The notes: generated from the sequence alone by a model not told the origin. DNA of 64,000 bases from CAJMNU01 sp905214855 (GCA_937890595.1 CALADM010000025.1:186001-250000), one strand, 5' to 3'; shown: positions 44,690 through 52,396, numbered from the stretch's first letter. Translations and numbers: made by a program.

Positions 44690-45976
44690 CTACGAGATTC
44701 GGTATGCAAAACTCACTGCATTTTTGTTGTTTTTATTTCGTTCAAAACTCCTTCCGGGACGTATAGGAGATAAAAACTTGCATAGCATTTTTTCTAAAAT
44801 AATGTCACTCAACTGTTCTCTGAAATATTGATAGCAGACATACATAGATTTAGCAAAATTTATACGTTTACCAGCAGGCACTTTCTGTGAATAAGCAATC
44901 AATGCTGAAAAGTTATACATTATAAATTTCGCATAGATTTCTTGAAATACAAAAGTTGTTTTTTTACTGTGCAAACTAGCTAGACCTACGTTGTATTTAA
45001 GTTCTCTAAAGGCTGTTTCTATTCCCCATCGTAATCGATATAATTCTTTTAAAATATCTACAGAAAAATCTTCACGAGGTAAATTTGTATATAGTGTTTC
45101 ATAAACAGAATCAGCAATTTCAAATCTAACGATTCTTATAGGTAAATCATATAATTTATCTTCTTTGGGCTTTAAATAATCAAATGTCGTATGAGGTTGA
45201 ATCCAACGATACCTATTAGGGTCTTTCTTTATAAATTCTTTTGTCTGTTTTGTTTGTCTGCGAGTAAGAGTAATAAGTTGATCAATATCAAAAGTTTCAC
45301 TTGGCGGAGTATCAAATTTTATACCATAGGACTCTTTTGAACGAATGATATAATTCCAGTTTTTTTCTTGACAATGAGCAATGTTATTAAAAGATTCATA
45401 TCCTCTATCGGCAATAAGAATCACCTTATCTGATATGTCTGAATCGTCAATCATAGAAACCAAGGCTTTATGTTCATTCATGCCGATTTTTGATTGTATA
45501 GATGCATCTATATATACATGCTGCAAAACATCATATAAAGCATCTAAATGTAATAGATTATACCCTTTAGTTATTTCATCATTTCTAATATAAGAAAAAC
45601 TTTCTCTTTTATTGGATGGAAGTCTCAAATCGGAACCATCAATAGCTAATAATCGATAACCATTATATAATTTATGCTCATCGCATCGAGAAATCATTGT
45701 TTGAAAAATATACTTTAACGTATTTGGTTTAATCTTATTTCTTTGTTGAATAAAAGCTGATGTTGATGCGGTTTCTTCCGAATATCCAAACCAATCTAAA
45801 AGTTCTTTTCCCAAACTATTCCCACCCATGCCGATTAACATTTTAATAACTGTATAAAACGGCAACTTGCGTATACGCGAAAAGTTTTTCTGTGGATTAT
45901 ACACATATGAACTAGGATGAGATGTTACTTCATGTAATATATCATCTAAAATCTGTTTTATATCTATAGGCTTCAT
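44690..45976 (-). CDS. IS4-family transposase (DDE)
   Basis: 428 residues, full length. The catalytic triad is Asp113 (AIDGSDLRL), Asp190 (LIADRGYES) and Glu320 within the Y-x2-R-x3-E-x6-K motif (Y313, R316, E320, K327) that defines IS4-type transposases. I use the ATG at 45976, 7 nt after GAGGAGG. Codon use is richer in A/T-ending and ATA codons than the flanking operons, consistent with transfer. It appears intact and possibly active. Confidence 0.95.
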   Translation of the reverse strand: MKPIDIKQILDDILHEVTSHPSSYVYNPQKNFSRIRKLPFYTVIKMLIGMGGNSLGKELLDWFGYSEETASTSAFIQQRNKIKPNTLKYIFQTMISRCDEHKLYNGYRLLAIDGSDLRLPSNKRESFSYIRNDEITKGYNLLHLDALYDVLQHVYIDASIQSKIGMNEHKALVSMIDDSDISDKVILIADRGYESFNNIAHCQEKNWNYIIRSKESYGIKFDTPPSETFDIDQLITLTRRQTKQTKEFIKKDPNRYRWIQPHTTFDYLKPKEDKLYDLPIRIVRFEIADSVYETLYTNLPREDFSVDILKELYRLRWGIETAFRELKYNVGLASLHSKKTTFVFQEIYAKFIMYNFSALIAYSQKVPAGKRINFAKSMYVCYQYFREQLSDIILEKMLCKFLSPIRPGRSFERNKNNKNAVSFAYRIS

Positions 45977-46069
45977 CAAGCAACCTCCTCAAAATTTATA
46001 TTTCAAGGGGCATAGCCCGCATTTTTTAACAGATTTGTCAAGCTTTTTTATATGTCTATGACACAAAAA

Positions 46070-46109
46070 AGAGAATTAAAATATCATTTGAGCGATATTT
46101 TAATTCTCT
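46070..46109. terminator. IS-internal hairpin, right end
   Basis: AGAGAATTAAAATATC and GATATTTTAATTCTCT form a perfect 16-bp stem with an 8-nt loop and a T-run on the minus strand. It sits between the right repeat and the transposase promoter, where it would block outside transcription into the transposase gene. Confidence 0.75.
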
Positions 46110-46114
46110 TTTCA

Positions 46115-46134
46115 ATTAACTTAATGACATTGAC
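46115..46134 (-). repeat. Right inverted repeat of the IS
   Basis: ATTAACTTAATGACATTGAC, the reverse complement of the left repeat. Confidence 0.9.
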
Positions 46135-46209
46135 TTGACGGGAAGCAGTTCACTACATGTGTCAGTTTCCTTTTTATTTCACGTTCAAACAGAATGATCT
46201 TAACAGCAA

Positions 46210-47238
46210 TTATCTTGCCATTTCCATCTTAGGTCCTTTAGAATGATGTTCTTTGATAATAGACTTGATCTCACGCAGGTTAGATGATGGAAGATCTCCT
46301 GGAATCGTGTTCTTAACAGCAGCTGTGGCATTACCATAGCTGATTGCCTCTTTACAGTCTCCTCCACTGGTCAAAAGTCCATATAAAGCACCGGAAATAT
46401 ATGCATCTCCGCTTCCAATACGGTCAACTACCTCAATATCTTTATATGGTTCTTCCTCATAGTATTCATTCTTTGCCGCATCATACATGACAGAACCAAA
46501 AGAATGACGTTTTGGACTATGCACTATTCTCTGTGTGGATGCCACGATCGTGATTGGATACTCTTCCGTAAAGCTCTTCATCATCTCTTTTGCTGTTCCC
46601 TCTTTTTTAAAGGTCAGTCTTGCAGTGTCTTCTGAGCAGAAGAAAATATCTACATATGGCAAAATCTGCTCAATACATTCTTTTGCTTCTTCACCAGTCC
46701 AGAGATTACCACGGAAATTGACATCAAAAGAAATCAAAGTTCCTGCCTCTTTAAACTTCTTGATCATCTCAATCGTAGTCTTACGGATCTCTTTTCCCAA
46801 AGCCAGTGTAATTCCTGTTGTATGGAAACATTTACTTGCTTTGTAAACATCCTGAGGGATCTCATCTTCTTTTAAAGAAAAGAAAGAGCTATTCCAACGG
46901 TCATAAATTACCTGCGGTTTTCTTGGATATGCACCATTCTCATAATAATACACTCCTACTCTCGCATTTGGTGAGTGATCATAAATAAAATAATCATCAC
47001 TGACACCATAAGAACGAATCTTACTCTTCATAAAATCGCCAATATCATGACTTGGAAGTTTTGAGATAACTCCTGTATGAAGACCCAGCAAGGATGCACC
47101 TACTGCCACATTCAGTTCTGCACCACCCACCTGTTTCTCAAATGTTTCTCCTCTGGACAAACGTTCGTTATTTGGTGGAGAGAGACGCAACAGCACCTGC
47201 CCAAATGTGAGCAGATCAAATTTTCTCGTACTGATCAT
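46210..47238 (-). CDS. PfkB-family sugar kinase, KDG kinase-like
   Basis: 342 residues, ribokinase fold. The N-terminal GQVLLRLSPPNNERL and sugar-site GGAELNVAVG, plus the anion-hole motif RIGSGDAYISG, match 2-keto-3-deoxygluconate kinases. It is a diverged paralogue of the kinase encoded upstream at 47412. GGGGG lies 8 nt before the start. A terminator lies between the two genes, so this copy may depend on its own promoter or on read-through. The substrate could differ from KDG. Confidence 0.85.
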   Translation of the reverse strand: MISTRKFDLLTFGQVLLRLSPPNNERLSRGETFEKQVGGAELNVAVGASLLGLHTGVISKLPSHDIGDFMKSKIRSYGVSDDYFIYDHSPNARVGVYYYENGAYPRKPQVIYDRWNSSFFSLKEDEIPQDVYKASKCFHTTGITLALGKEIRKTTIEMIKKFKEAGTLISFDVNFRGNLWTGEEAKECIEQILPYVDIFFCSEDTARLTFKKEGTAKEMMKSFTEEYPITIVASTQRIVHSPKRHSFGSVMYDAAKNEYYEEEPYKDIEVVDRIGSGDAYISGALYGLLTSGGDCKEAISYGNATAAVKNTIPGDLPSSNLREIKSIIKEHHSKGPKMEMAR

Positions 47239-47342
47239 ATTGAAATCCCCCTTATCTTTTGATTTCTTTACTTTATATTCATTTTAAACAGCCCATCTAA
47301 AGCTGTCTTCTTTTTATGCCGCAATCCAGTTCTTTAATAAAG

Positions 47343-47390
47343 AAAAAGAGTGTTGCAAAACAGAAACGAAATTTCGATTTTACAACACTC
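47343..47390 (-). terminator. Intrinsic terminator between the two kinases
   Basis: On the minus strand GAGTGTTG pairs with CAACACTC around an AT-rich loop that can pair further, followed by five T. Confidence 0.75.
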
Positions 47391-47411
47391 CTAACATTTG
47401 CTATTTACAGA

Positions 47412-48443
47412 TTATCTCTGAACACGGCCTGAACCATCGCCGCCTGCCAGATTATCAACATCCGCACGAGTAACCAGGTTGAAGTCACCAGGAATTGTGT
47501 GCTTGAGCGCGGAAGCTGCTACTGCAAACTCCAGAGCTGCCTTCATATCTTTTCCATCTGCCAGACCACAGATCAGACCAGCTGCGAAGGAATCTCCACC
47601 ACCTACACGGTCTACGATTGGTGTGATATGGTATTTTCTGGAATGATAGAATTCACGTGTTTTTCCATCCATAATACAAGCGGACCAGCCGTTGTCAGAT
47701 GCAGAATGGCTCTCACGCAGGGAGCTGATGATGTACTTAAATCCAAACTTGTCAGCCATCTGATTGAAGATATCTACGTATCCAGCCAGCTCTAACTCAC
47801 CGGAAGTAACATCTGTGTTACCTGGTTTGAAGCCCAGAACTTTCTCAGCATCTTCCTCGTTACCAATACAAACATCAACATACTGCATTAAGTTTGTCAT
47901 AACTTTCTGTGCCTTCTCAGAAGACCACAGTTTCTTACGGAAGTTTAAGTCTACAGATACTGTTACGCCATGAGCTTTTGCTGCTTTTAAAGCTGCCTCT
48001 GTAAGTTCTGCTGCAGCATCGCTGACTGCTGGTGTGATACCTGTAAAGTGGAACCAATCACAATCTGCGAAAATCTCATCAAAATTGAACTGATCTGCTG
48101 TTGCTGTAGAGATAGAAGAATGTGCTCTATCATATACAACATTGGAAGCTCTCATTGCAGAACCAGTCTCTAAGTAGTAGATACCAAGTCTCTCACCGCT
48201 TCTTACGATGTGCTTTGTACCAACATTATATTTTCTAAGTGCTGCCACTGCACACTCACCGATCGGGTTAGCTGGTACAGCAGTAACGAACTCTGCATCA
48301 TGTCCATAATTTGCCAGGGAAACTGCTACGTTTGCCTCGCCGCCGCCGTAGTTGATATCAAACTCGTCAGCCTGAATAAATTTCTCATTGTTTGGTGTGG
48401 ACAATCTCAGCATGATTTCGCCCATGGTTACAATCTTTGCCAT
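47412..48443 (-). CDS. kdgK: 2-keto-3-deoxygluconate kinase
   Basis: Phosphorylates KDG to KDPG, the substrate of Eda. It has 343 residues of the PfkB fold: MGEIMLRLSTPNNEKF, GGGEANVAVSLANYG, and the C-terminal RVGGGDSFAAGL with the catalytic Asp. No Shine-Dalgarno sequence is visible before the ATG at 48443 or before the in-frame ATG six codons on, which is unusual here. Directly upstream is a hairpin-rich 576-nt stretch that may control it. Confidence 0.93.
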   Translation of the reverse strand: MAKIVTMGEIMLRLSTPNNEKFIQADEFDINYGGGEANVAVSLANYGHDAEFVTAVPANPIGECAVAALRKYNVGTKHIVRSGERLGIYYLETGSAMRASNVVYDRAHSSISTATADQFNFDEIFADCDWFHFTGITPAVSDAAAELTEAALKAAKAHGVTVSVDLNFRKKLWSSEKAQKVMTNLMQYVDVCIGNEEDAEKVLGFKPGNTDVTSGELELAGYVDIFNQMADKFGFKYIISSLRESHSASDNGWSACIMDGKTREFYHSRKYHITPIVDRVGGGDSFAAGLICGLADGKDMKAALEFAVAASALKHTIPGDFNLVTRADVDNLAGGDGSGRVQR

Positions 48444-48460
48444 TGTTATAATCTGCTACT

Positions 48461-48976
48461 AAAAACATATACATATGTGTATATGCTAGATGATACCTAC
48501 AATTTCACAATTTGTAGTTACTGTTTCAACGTGTATGCTTTGGCGATTGCAAGCAATACGCTACTCACATGTTTTTGTACACTCCACAGTCGTAACTTCC
48601 CGACTAAGCCATCGGTACATACCTATAAATTCATTTTCGTTGATTAGATATAGGTTTTCATCTAAATAGCTTTTCCTTTCCTAAATTTTATTTGTTTTGC
48701 CACTTGGTTTTCGTGGACTTTAACCATTACTCAATTACAACCAACAAGGTTCTACCCTATAGTTAGCAAGACTTTTTCAACTTGCACTGGTTTCATTCCT
48801 GTAATTTCAGTAGTTTTAAGTAACCAACTAATACTCTGGTTTTTTGAGTATCTTTGAGTATATTCACTCACATTTGGTTCTATTTTAAATTACTTATTTA
48901 TTCCTCCTTCTTTTACTGAATTACTTATTTCTCAACACAGGAGTACTTTTCTGATATATTCAGGCAGCACTCCTGT
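48461..48976 (-). ncRNA. Candidate structured RNA between eda and kdgK
   Basis: No protein-like frame exists in this eda-kdgK gap. On the minus strand a run of local hairpins is visible: ACAGGAGT/ACTCCTGT (48937-48976), GAGT/ACTC (48856-48869), ATACTC/GAGTAT (48831-48851), GCAAG/CTTGC (48766-48785), TAACTAT/ATGGTTA enclosing AACC/GGTT (48721-48765), CCAC/GTGG (48700-48716), CCTATA/TATAGG (48622-48654), AGTCG/CGACT (48588-48605), GTGTA/TACAC enclosing ATTG/CAAT (48531-48582), CTACAA/TTGTAG (48497-48517) and CATATAC/GTATATG with five T (48466-48485). It may be a stand-alone RNA or a cis-acting leader of kdgK. I do not recognise the class, and single short stems can arise by chance in AT-rich DNA. 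Confidence 0.45.
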
Positions 48977-49019
48977 CCTGATCTCTCTCTATTAGTGTAT
49001 TGCTGGTGTGTTTCAGAAC

Positions 49020-49670
49020 TTATTTGCGAGCTGCTGCTACTGCCTGTACAAATTCCTGTGCTTTTGCTGTTACAGCGGCAAAATCACCTGTCTTAGCACC
49101 CTTTGTCAGACTGCTTCCTGTACCAACTGCATAAGCACCGGCTTTCAGCCACTTATCTACATTATCTACATCAACACCGCCGGATGGCATGAACTCACCC
49201 TGTGGCAGAGGCCCCTTGAAGGAGCTGATAGCTGCTGGTCCAACAATATTGCCTGGGAATACTTTGATGATATCACATCCAGCTTCCATAGCAGTAATTG
49301 CCTCAGTTGGAGTCATAACACCTGGAAGCATCGGTACTCTGTAACGATTGCACAGTTTAATGGTCTCTACATTCAGCCCCGGGCTTACTACATAGTTTGC
49401 ACCAGCTAAGATAACAGCTCTTGCTGTCTCTGGATCCAATACAGTACCAGCACCAATTACAACTTTATCATTATCTTTATATTTCTCAGCCATCATCTGA
49501 ATGAACTCTACAGGGTTGCCCTCATCCATTGTCATAGTGATCTCAATGAAATTGATGCCGCCTGCGATAATAGCATCTACCACTTTCTCGCCCTGCTCTT
49601 TGTTCTTTGCACGAACAACAGCTACAAGGCAATCTTCTTTCAGTCTTGTTAATACTTGCTCTTTTTTCAT
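49020..49670 (-). CDS. eda: KDPG/KHG aldolase
   Basis: Cleaves KDPG to pyruvate and glyceraldehyde-3-phosphate, the last step of hexuronate breakdown. It has 216 residues, a class I aldolase: Glu43 (FIEITM) and the Schiff-base Lys136 (DIIKVFPG), with SPGLN and PSGGV phosphate-site segments. AGAAGGAG precedes the start. It is transcribed from its own promoter, which carries two palindromic operators between -10 and the ATG. Confidence 0.96.
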   Translation of the reverse strand: MKKEQVLTRLKEDCLVAVVRAKNKEQGEKVVDAIIAGGINFIEITMTMDEGNPVEFIQMMAEKYKDNDKVVIGAGTVLDPETARAVILAGANYVVSPGLNVETIKLCNRYRVPMLPGVMTPTEAITAMEAGCDIIKVFPGNIVGPAAISSFKGPLPQGEFMPSGGVDVDNVDKWLKAGAYAVGTGSSLTKGAKTGDFAAVTAKAQEFVQAVAAARK

Positions 49671-49693
49671 AGCGTTCTCCTTCTTTCTCTTTA

Positions 49694-49707
49694 TTCGTAT
49701 ATACGAA
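49694..49707. promoter_or_regulatory. Operator O1 upstream of eda
   Basis: TTCGTATATACGAA, a perfect 14-bp palindrome lying downstream of the predicted transcription start. The likely ligand is the IclR-type regulator encoded next door; a GntR/FadR-type protein outside the window could also fit this pattern. Confidence 0.65.
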
Positions 49708-49712
49708 CAGTA

Positions 49713-49726
49713 TCCATATATACGAT
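49713..49726. promoter_or_regulatory. Operator O2 upstream of eda
   Basis: TCCATATATACGAT matches O1 at 11 of 14 positions. Its centre is 19 bp from that of O1, so both could be bound on nearly the same face. Confidence 0.5.
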
Positions 49727-49740
49727 TATGGTTTATTTAA

Positions 49741-49769
49741 ATTTTAATATTACTGCTCTGTTTTGTCAA
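49741..49769 (-). promoter_or_regulatory. Promoter of eda
   Basis: TTGACA, a 17-nt spacer, then TAAAAT on the minus strand, starting 9 nt after the IclR gene ends. Confidence 0.75.
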
Positions 49770-49777
49770 TATCAATC

Positions 49778-50539
49778 CTAGTTTTTGCCCAAATATCCAA
49801 GCAAAGCGGAAACTTCCTCTGCCTTTCTGTGAACAACACGTCCCAATGCGTCATAATCCTCATCTGGTCGGTAAAGACCGGAAACACTGATCGCACCCAG
49901 TACTGTTCCATCCTTTCCATATACCGCAGACCCCACACATTTCATATGTTCTTCTACTTCCCGATCATCAAAAGCATATCCGCGCTGTTTTACATATTCC
50001 AGTTCCTGCAAAAATTTTTCCAAAGAAAGAATAGTTCTTTCTGTCTTTCTCTCAAACCTCACCTGCTCCAGAACTTGCATCTGTATTTTCCTGCTGCACT
50101 CTGCCAGAATTGCCTTTCCAAGTGATGTACAGTAAACTGGATTTTTAGAACCTACAGTAGCAGTCGTAATGATCGGGTTCTCTGGTTCTGCCTTGCTGAT
50201 ATATACGATCTCATTTTCTGCCAAAATGCCAAAGAAAACGGTTTTTCCTACTTCCCATGCTAAATTTTTAAGTTCTGGTTCAATCGTATCCTTGAGATTC
50301 AAACGATTCGTATAGCTGACACCGATACGATAGGCCGTAAGTCCGATTGTATACTTCTGCTTTTGACCTCTTTTTACATGGAGCATATCCATATAATTTA
50401 ATGTTGTCACAATATCATAAGCGCTCGTCTTGGGCATCTGGAGTTTCTCACAGATCTCATCTAAAGCGATTCCCTCTGGGCTGGCTGCCGCCAGTTTTAA
50501 GATCTCAACGGTCCGCTGTGCCGTCCGATTCAACTTCAT
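49778..50539 (-). CDS. IclR-family transcriptional regulator
   Basis: 253 residues: an N-terminal winged helix (about 1-70, ILKLAAASPEGIALDEICEKLQMPKTSAYDI in pieces) and a C-terminal IclR effector domain (VYCTSLGKAILAE, YAFDDREVEEHMKCVGSAVYG). The position directly before eda suggests a KdgR-like regulator sensing a uronate intermediate such as KDG. AAAGGA lies 8 nt before the ATG. It does not overlap eda and has its own promoter. Confidence 0.92.
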   Translation of the reverse strand: MKLNRTAQRTVEILKLAAASPEGIALDEICEKLQMPKTSAYDIVTTLNYMDMLHVKRGQKQKYTIGLTAYRIGVSYTNRLNLKDTIEPELKNLAWEVGKTVFFGILAENEIVYISKAEPENPIITTATVGSKNPVYCTSLGKAILAECSRKIQMQVLEQVRFERKTERTILSLEKFLQELEYVKQRGYAFDDREVEEHMKCVGSAVYGKDGTVLGAISVSGLYRPDEDYDALGRVVHRKAEEVSALLGYLGKN

Positions 50540-50586
50540 AAATGAAATCCTTTCGTTTGCAGTTATAATCTGTCCAATCTTCTTCT

Positions 50587-50615
50587 AGTATAACTGAAAT
50601 TGCAAAAGCCTTCAA
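50587..50615 (-). promoter_or_regulatory. Promoter of the IclR-type regulator
   Basis: TTGAAG, a 17-nt spacer, then TATACT on the minus strand, about 50 nt upstream of the start codon. Confidence 0.65.
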
Positions 50616-50704
50616 GCACTTTTGTGCCATTTTATTTCAAATCTTCTATGTTTCACAGATTGATTTCTATTTTCTTTTTATCTTTTTGATTTCTGTATAC
50701 CAAA

Positions 50705-52186
50705 TTATAAGGTAACGCCCTGTTTAAAGATTGCCATATCATGGAATCCTGCCTCTTCTGCTTTTACCTTCTTACCGGAAGCTACTTCCAGTACATATTT
50801 AAACAGATCTTCTCCCTGCTCTTCCAGTGTTTTGTCTTCTACCATACGTCCTGCATTAAAATCAATCCAGTTATTCTTATGTCCTGCTAATTTAGAGTTA
50901 CTGGAAATCTTCACAGTAGGTACTGGAGAAGCAAATGGAGTTCCACGTCCTGTTGTAAAAAGTACGATCTGAGCTCCAGATACAGCCAAAGCTGTTGCTG
51001 CTACCAGATCATTTCCCGGTGCACTGAGAAGATTAAGTCCCTTTACCTTAACAGGTTCTGCATATTCAAGAACTCCCTTTACCAGAGCACTTCCGGATTT
51101 CTGTGTACATCCTAAAGACTTATCTTCCAATGTAGAGATACCGCCTTTCTTATTACCTGGTGACGGATTCTCATAAATAGTCTGATTATGGCTTTTAAAA
51201 TAATTCTTAAAGTTATTGATCAGATCCACTGTCTTTTCAAACAATTCTGGTGTCTCACAACGGTTCATCAAAATAGTCTCTGCTCCAAACATCTCCGGAA
51301 CTTCTGTTAAAATGGTAGTTCCTCCCTTAGAGATCAAAATATCAGAAAATGCGCCAACAGTCGGATTTGCTGTAATGCCGGACAGTCCATCAGAACCTCC
51401 ACACTTCATACCAATGATCAGCTCACTTGCATCAATCTTTTCTCTGTGAAATGCTTTTGCATAATCTGCAAGCTCTCCAAGCAGCCTCATTGCCTCTTCC
51501 TGCTCATCTTCCACATCCTGACACTGCAAGAATTTTACTCTTTGTGGATCATATTCTCCTATATAATCCATCAAAACCGGGATATTGCTGTTCTCACATC
51601 CCAAGCCTAATACCAGAACACCTCCAGCATTTGGATGGTGAACCATATCTGCAAGAACCTTTCTTGTATTTTCCTGATCGTCTCCCATCTGAGAGCATCC
51701 ATATGGATGATTAAATGCGATCACATCTTCCAGACTGCCTCCAATAAGAGATTTTGCCTGTTTTTCCAATGCTGTCGCAATAGAATTAACACATCCTACA
51801 GTCGGAATGATCCAAATTTCATTGCGGACTCCTGCCTTACCGTCTGTACGGCGGAAACCGTCAAAATATGCATGTTCTGTTTCTTTTAACTCAGTCCCCA
51901 TTGGCTGATATTCATATGTAAGCAAGTCTCCCAGAGCTGTCTTTAAATTGTGGACATGCACCCACTGACCAACTTCAATATCTGTCTGTGCATAACCAAT
52001 ACGAAAACCATATTTGATGATTTCCTCTCCCTTTTTAATCGGTTTTACTGCAAACTTATGTCCTTGTGGAATTTCTTCTTTCGTTGTCACACAAGTACCG
52101 ACTACATCCAGAACCTCTCCCTGAGCAATCGGGCGCAATGCAACTGCAACATTATCGTTCTGATGAATTCTGATAAAATCCTGCAT
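50705..52186 (-). CDS. uxaA: Altronate dehydratase
   Basis: Dehydrates D-altronate to 2-keto-3-deoxygluconate. It has 493 residues, full length: an N-terminal SAF domain (about 1-95) and the C-terminal UxaA/GarD catalytic domain with FNHPYGCSQMGDDQENTRK, LGLGCEN, MKCGGSDGLSGITANP and TTGRGTPFA. GAGGAGG precedes the start. Its promoter faces that of the LacI-type regulator, and a palindromic operator lies just after the -10. Confidence 0.95.
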   Translation of the reverse strand: MQDFIRIHQNDNVAVALRPIAQGEVLDVVGTCVTTKEEIPQGHKFAVKPIKKGEEIIKYGFRIGYAQTDIEVGQWVHVHNLKTALGDLLTYEYQPMGTELKETEHAYFDGFRRTDGKAGVRNEIWIIPTVGCVNSIATALEKQAKSLIGGSLEDVIAFNHPYGCSQMGDDQENTRKVLADMVHHPNAGGVLVLGLGCENSNIPVLMDYIGEYDPQRVKFLQCQDVEDEQEEAMRLLGELADYAKAFHREKIDASELIIGMKCGGSDGLSGITANPTVGAFSDILISKGGTTILTEVPEMFGAETILMNRCETPELFEKTVDLINNFKNYFKSHNQTIYENPSPGNKKGGISTLEDKSLGCTQKSGSALVKGVLEYAEPVKVKGLNLLSAPGNDLVAATALAVSGAQIVLFTTGRGTPFASPVPTVKISSNSKLAGHKNNWIDFNAGRMVEDKTLEEQGEDLFKYVLEVASGKKVKAEEAGFHDMAIFKQGVTL

Positions 52187-52238
52187 CCTGTTTCCTCCTC
52201 AGTCCTAAACAATATGCTTTTAGGCTGTAATTGCAATT

Positions 52239-52252
52239 TGTAAGTACTTACA
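52239..52252. promoter_or_regulatory. LacI-type operator at the uxaA promoter
   Basis: TGTAAGTACTTACA, a perfect 14-bp palindrome 4 bp downstream of the uxaA -10, covering the likely start site. It resembles the TGTAAGCGCTTACA type bound by LacI-family sugar regulators. Confidence 0.8.
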
Positions 52253-52256
52253 TATA

Positions 52257-52285
52257 ATTCTACTTGCTTTTGTGAAAGAAGTCAA
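52257..52285 (-). promoter_or_regulatory. Promoter of uxaA
   Basis: TTGACT, a 17-nt spacer, then TAGAAT on the minus strand. Confidence 0.75.
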
Positions 52286-52303
52286 TAAAAAAATACAAAA
52301 GAC

Positions 52304-52332
52304 TTGCATTTTTTATGCCTTCTATGTATAAT
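52304..52332 (+). promoter_or_regulatory. Promoter of the LacI regulator and uxaC
   Basis: TTGCAT, a 17-nt spacer, then TATAAT on the plus strand. Confidence 0.8.
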
Positions 52333-52355
52333 AAAGATAATATGTAAGATTTTTC

Positions 52356-52369
52356 AGTAAGCACTTACA
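52356..52369. promoter_or_regulatory. LacI-type operator at the lacI-uxaC promoter
   Basis: AGTAAGCACTTACA, a near-perfect copy of the operator at 52239 and located downstream of the plus-strand -10. The two centres are 117 bp apart, which would allow looping by a tetramer or independent repression. Confidence 0.75.
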
Positions 52370-52396
52370 TAAATTTTACAGGGAGGTGAAGGCTAC

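Larger units (their letters stand above)
44542..46134 (-). mobile_element. IS4-family insertion sequence (core between inverted repeats)
   Basis: A single transposase gene lies between perfect 20-bp inverted repeats. Near each end, inside the repeats, sits a strong hairpin. The true ends may extend outward to about 44510 and 46155, because 30 nt on the left and 20 nt on the right, including a TGCT..CCC similarity, separate the repeats from the split terminator arms. No clear 9-12 bp duplication directly flanks the 20-bp repeats. Confidence 0.85.
44496..46169. terminator. Terminator hairpin split by the insertion sequence
   Basis: GAAACTGGCACATG at 44496-44509, preceded by an A-run, and CATGTGTCAGTTTC at 46156-46169, followed by CTTTTT, are complementary along their length with one G-T pair. 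Joined, they would make a bidirectional terminator with a CATG loop between trpZ (plus) and the kinase gene (minus). ACATG occurs at both inner ends and could be a target duplication. The reading as a split terminator is inference. Confidence 0.55.

Noticed and set aside
44531..46146. A 9-12 bp target duplication directly outside the 20-bp repeats
   Set aside because: The sequences CTCCCTTTTAG and TTGACGGGAAG flanking the repeats are not the same, so no duplication can be claimed at that point.
48466..48485. CATATACATATGTGTATATG as another operator of the eda type
   Set aside because: It lacks the CG flanks of TTCGTATATACGAA and matches poorly; a hairpin with a T-run is the better reading.
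48210..48647. 145-codon plus-strand frame across the kdgK start and the eda-kdgK gap
   Set aside because: It overlaps kdgK antisense, is rich in Cys/Tyr/Asn without motif, and has no ribosome site, so I do not count it as coding for the gap.
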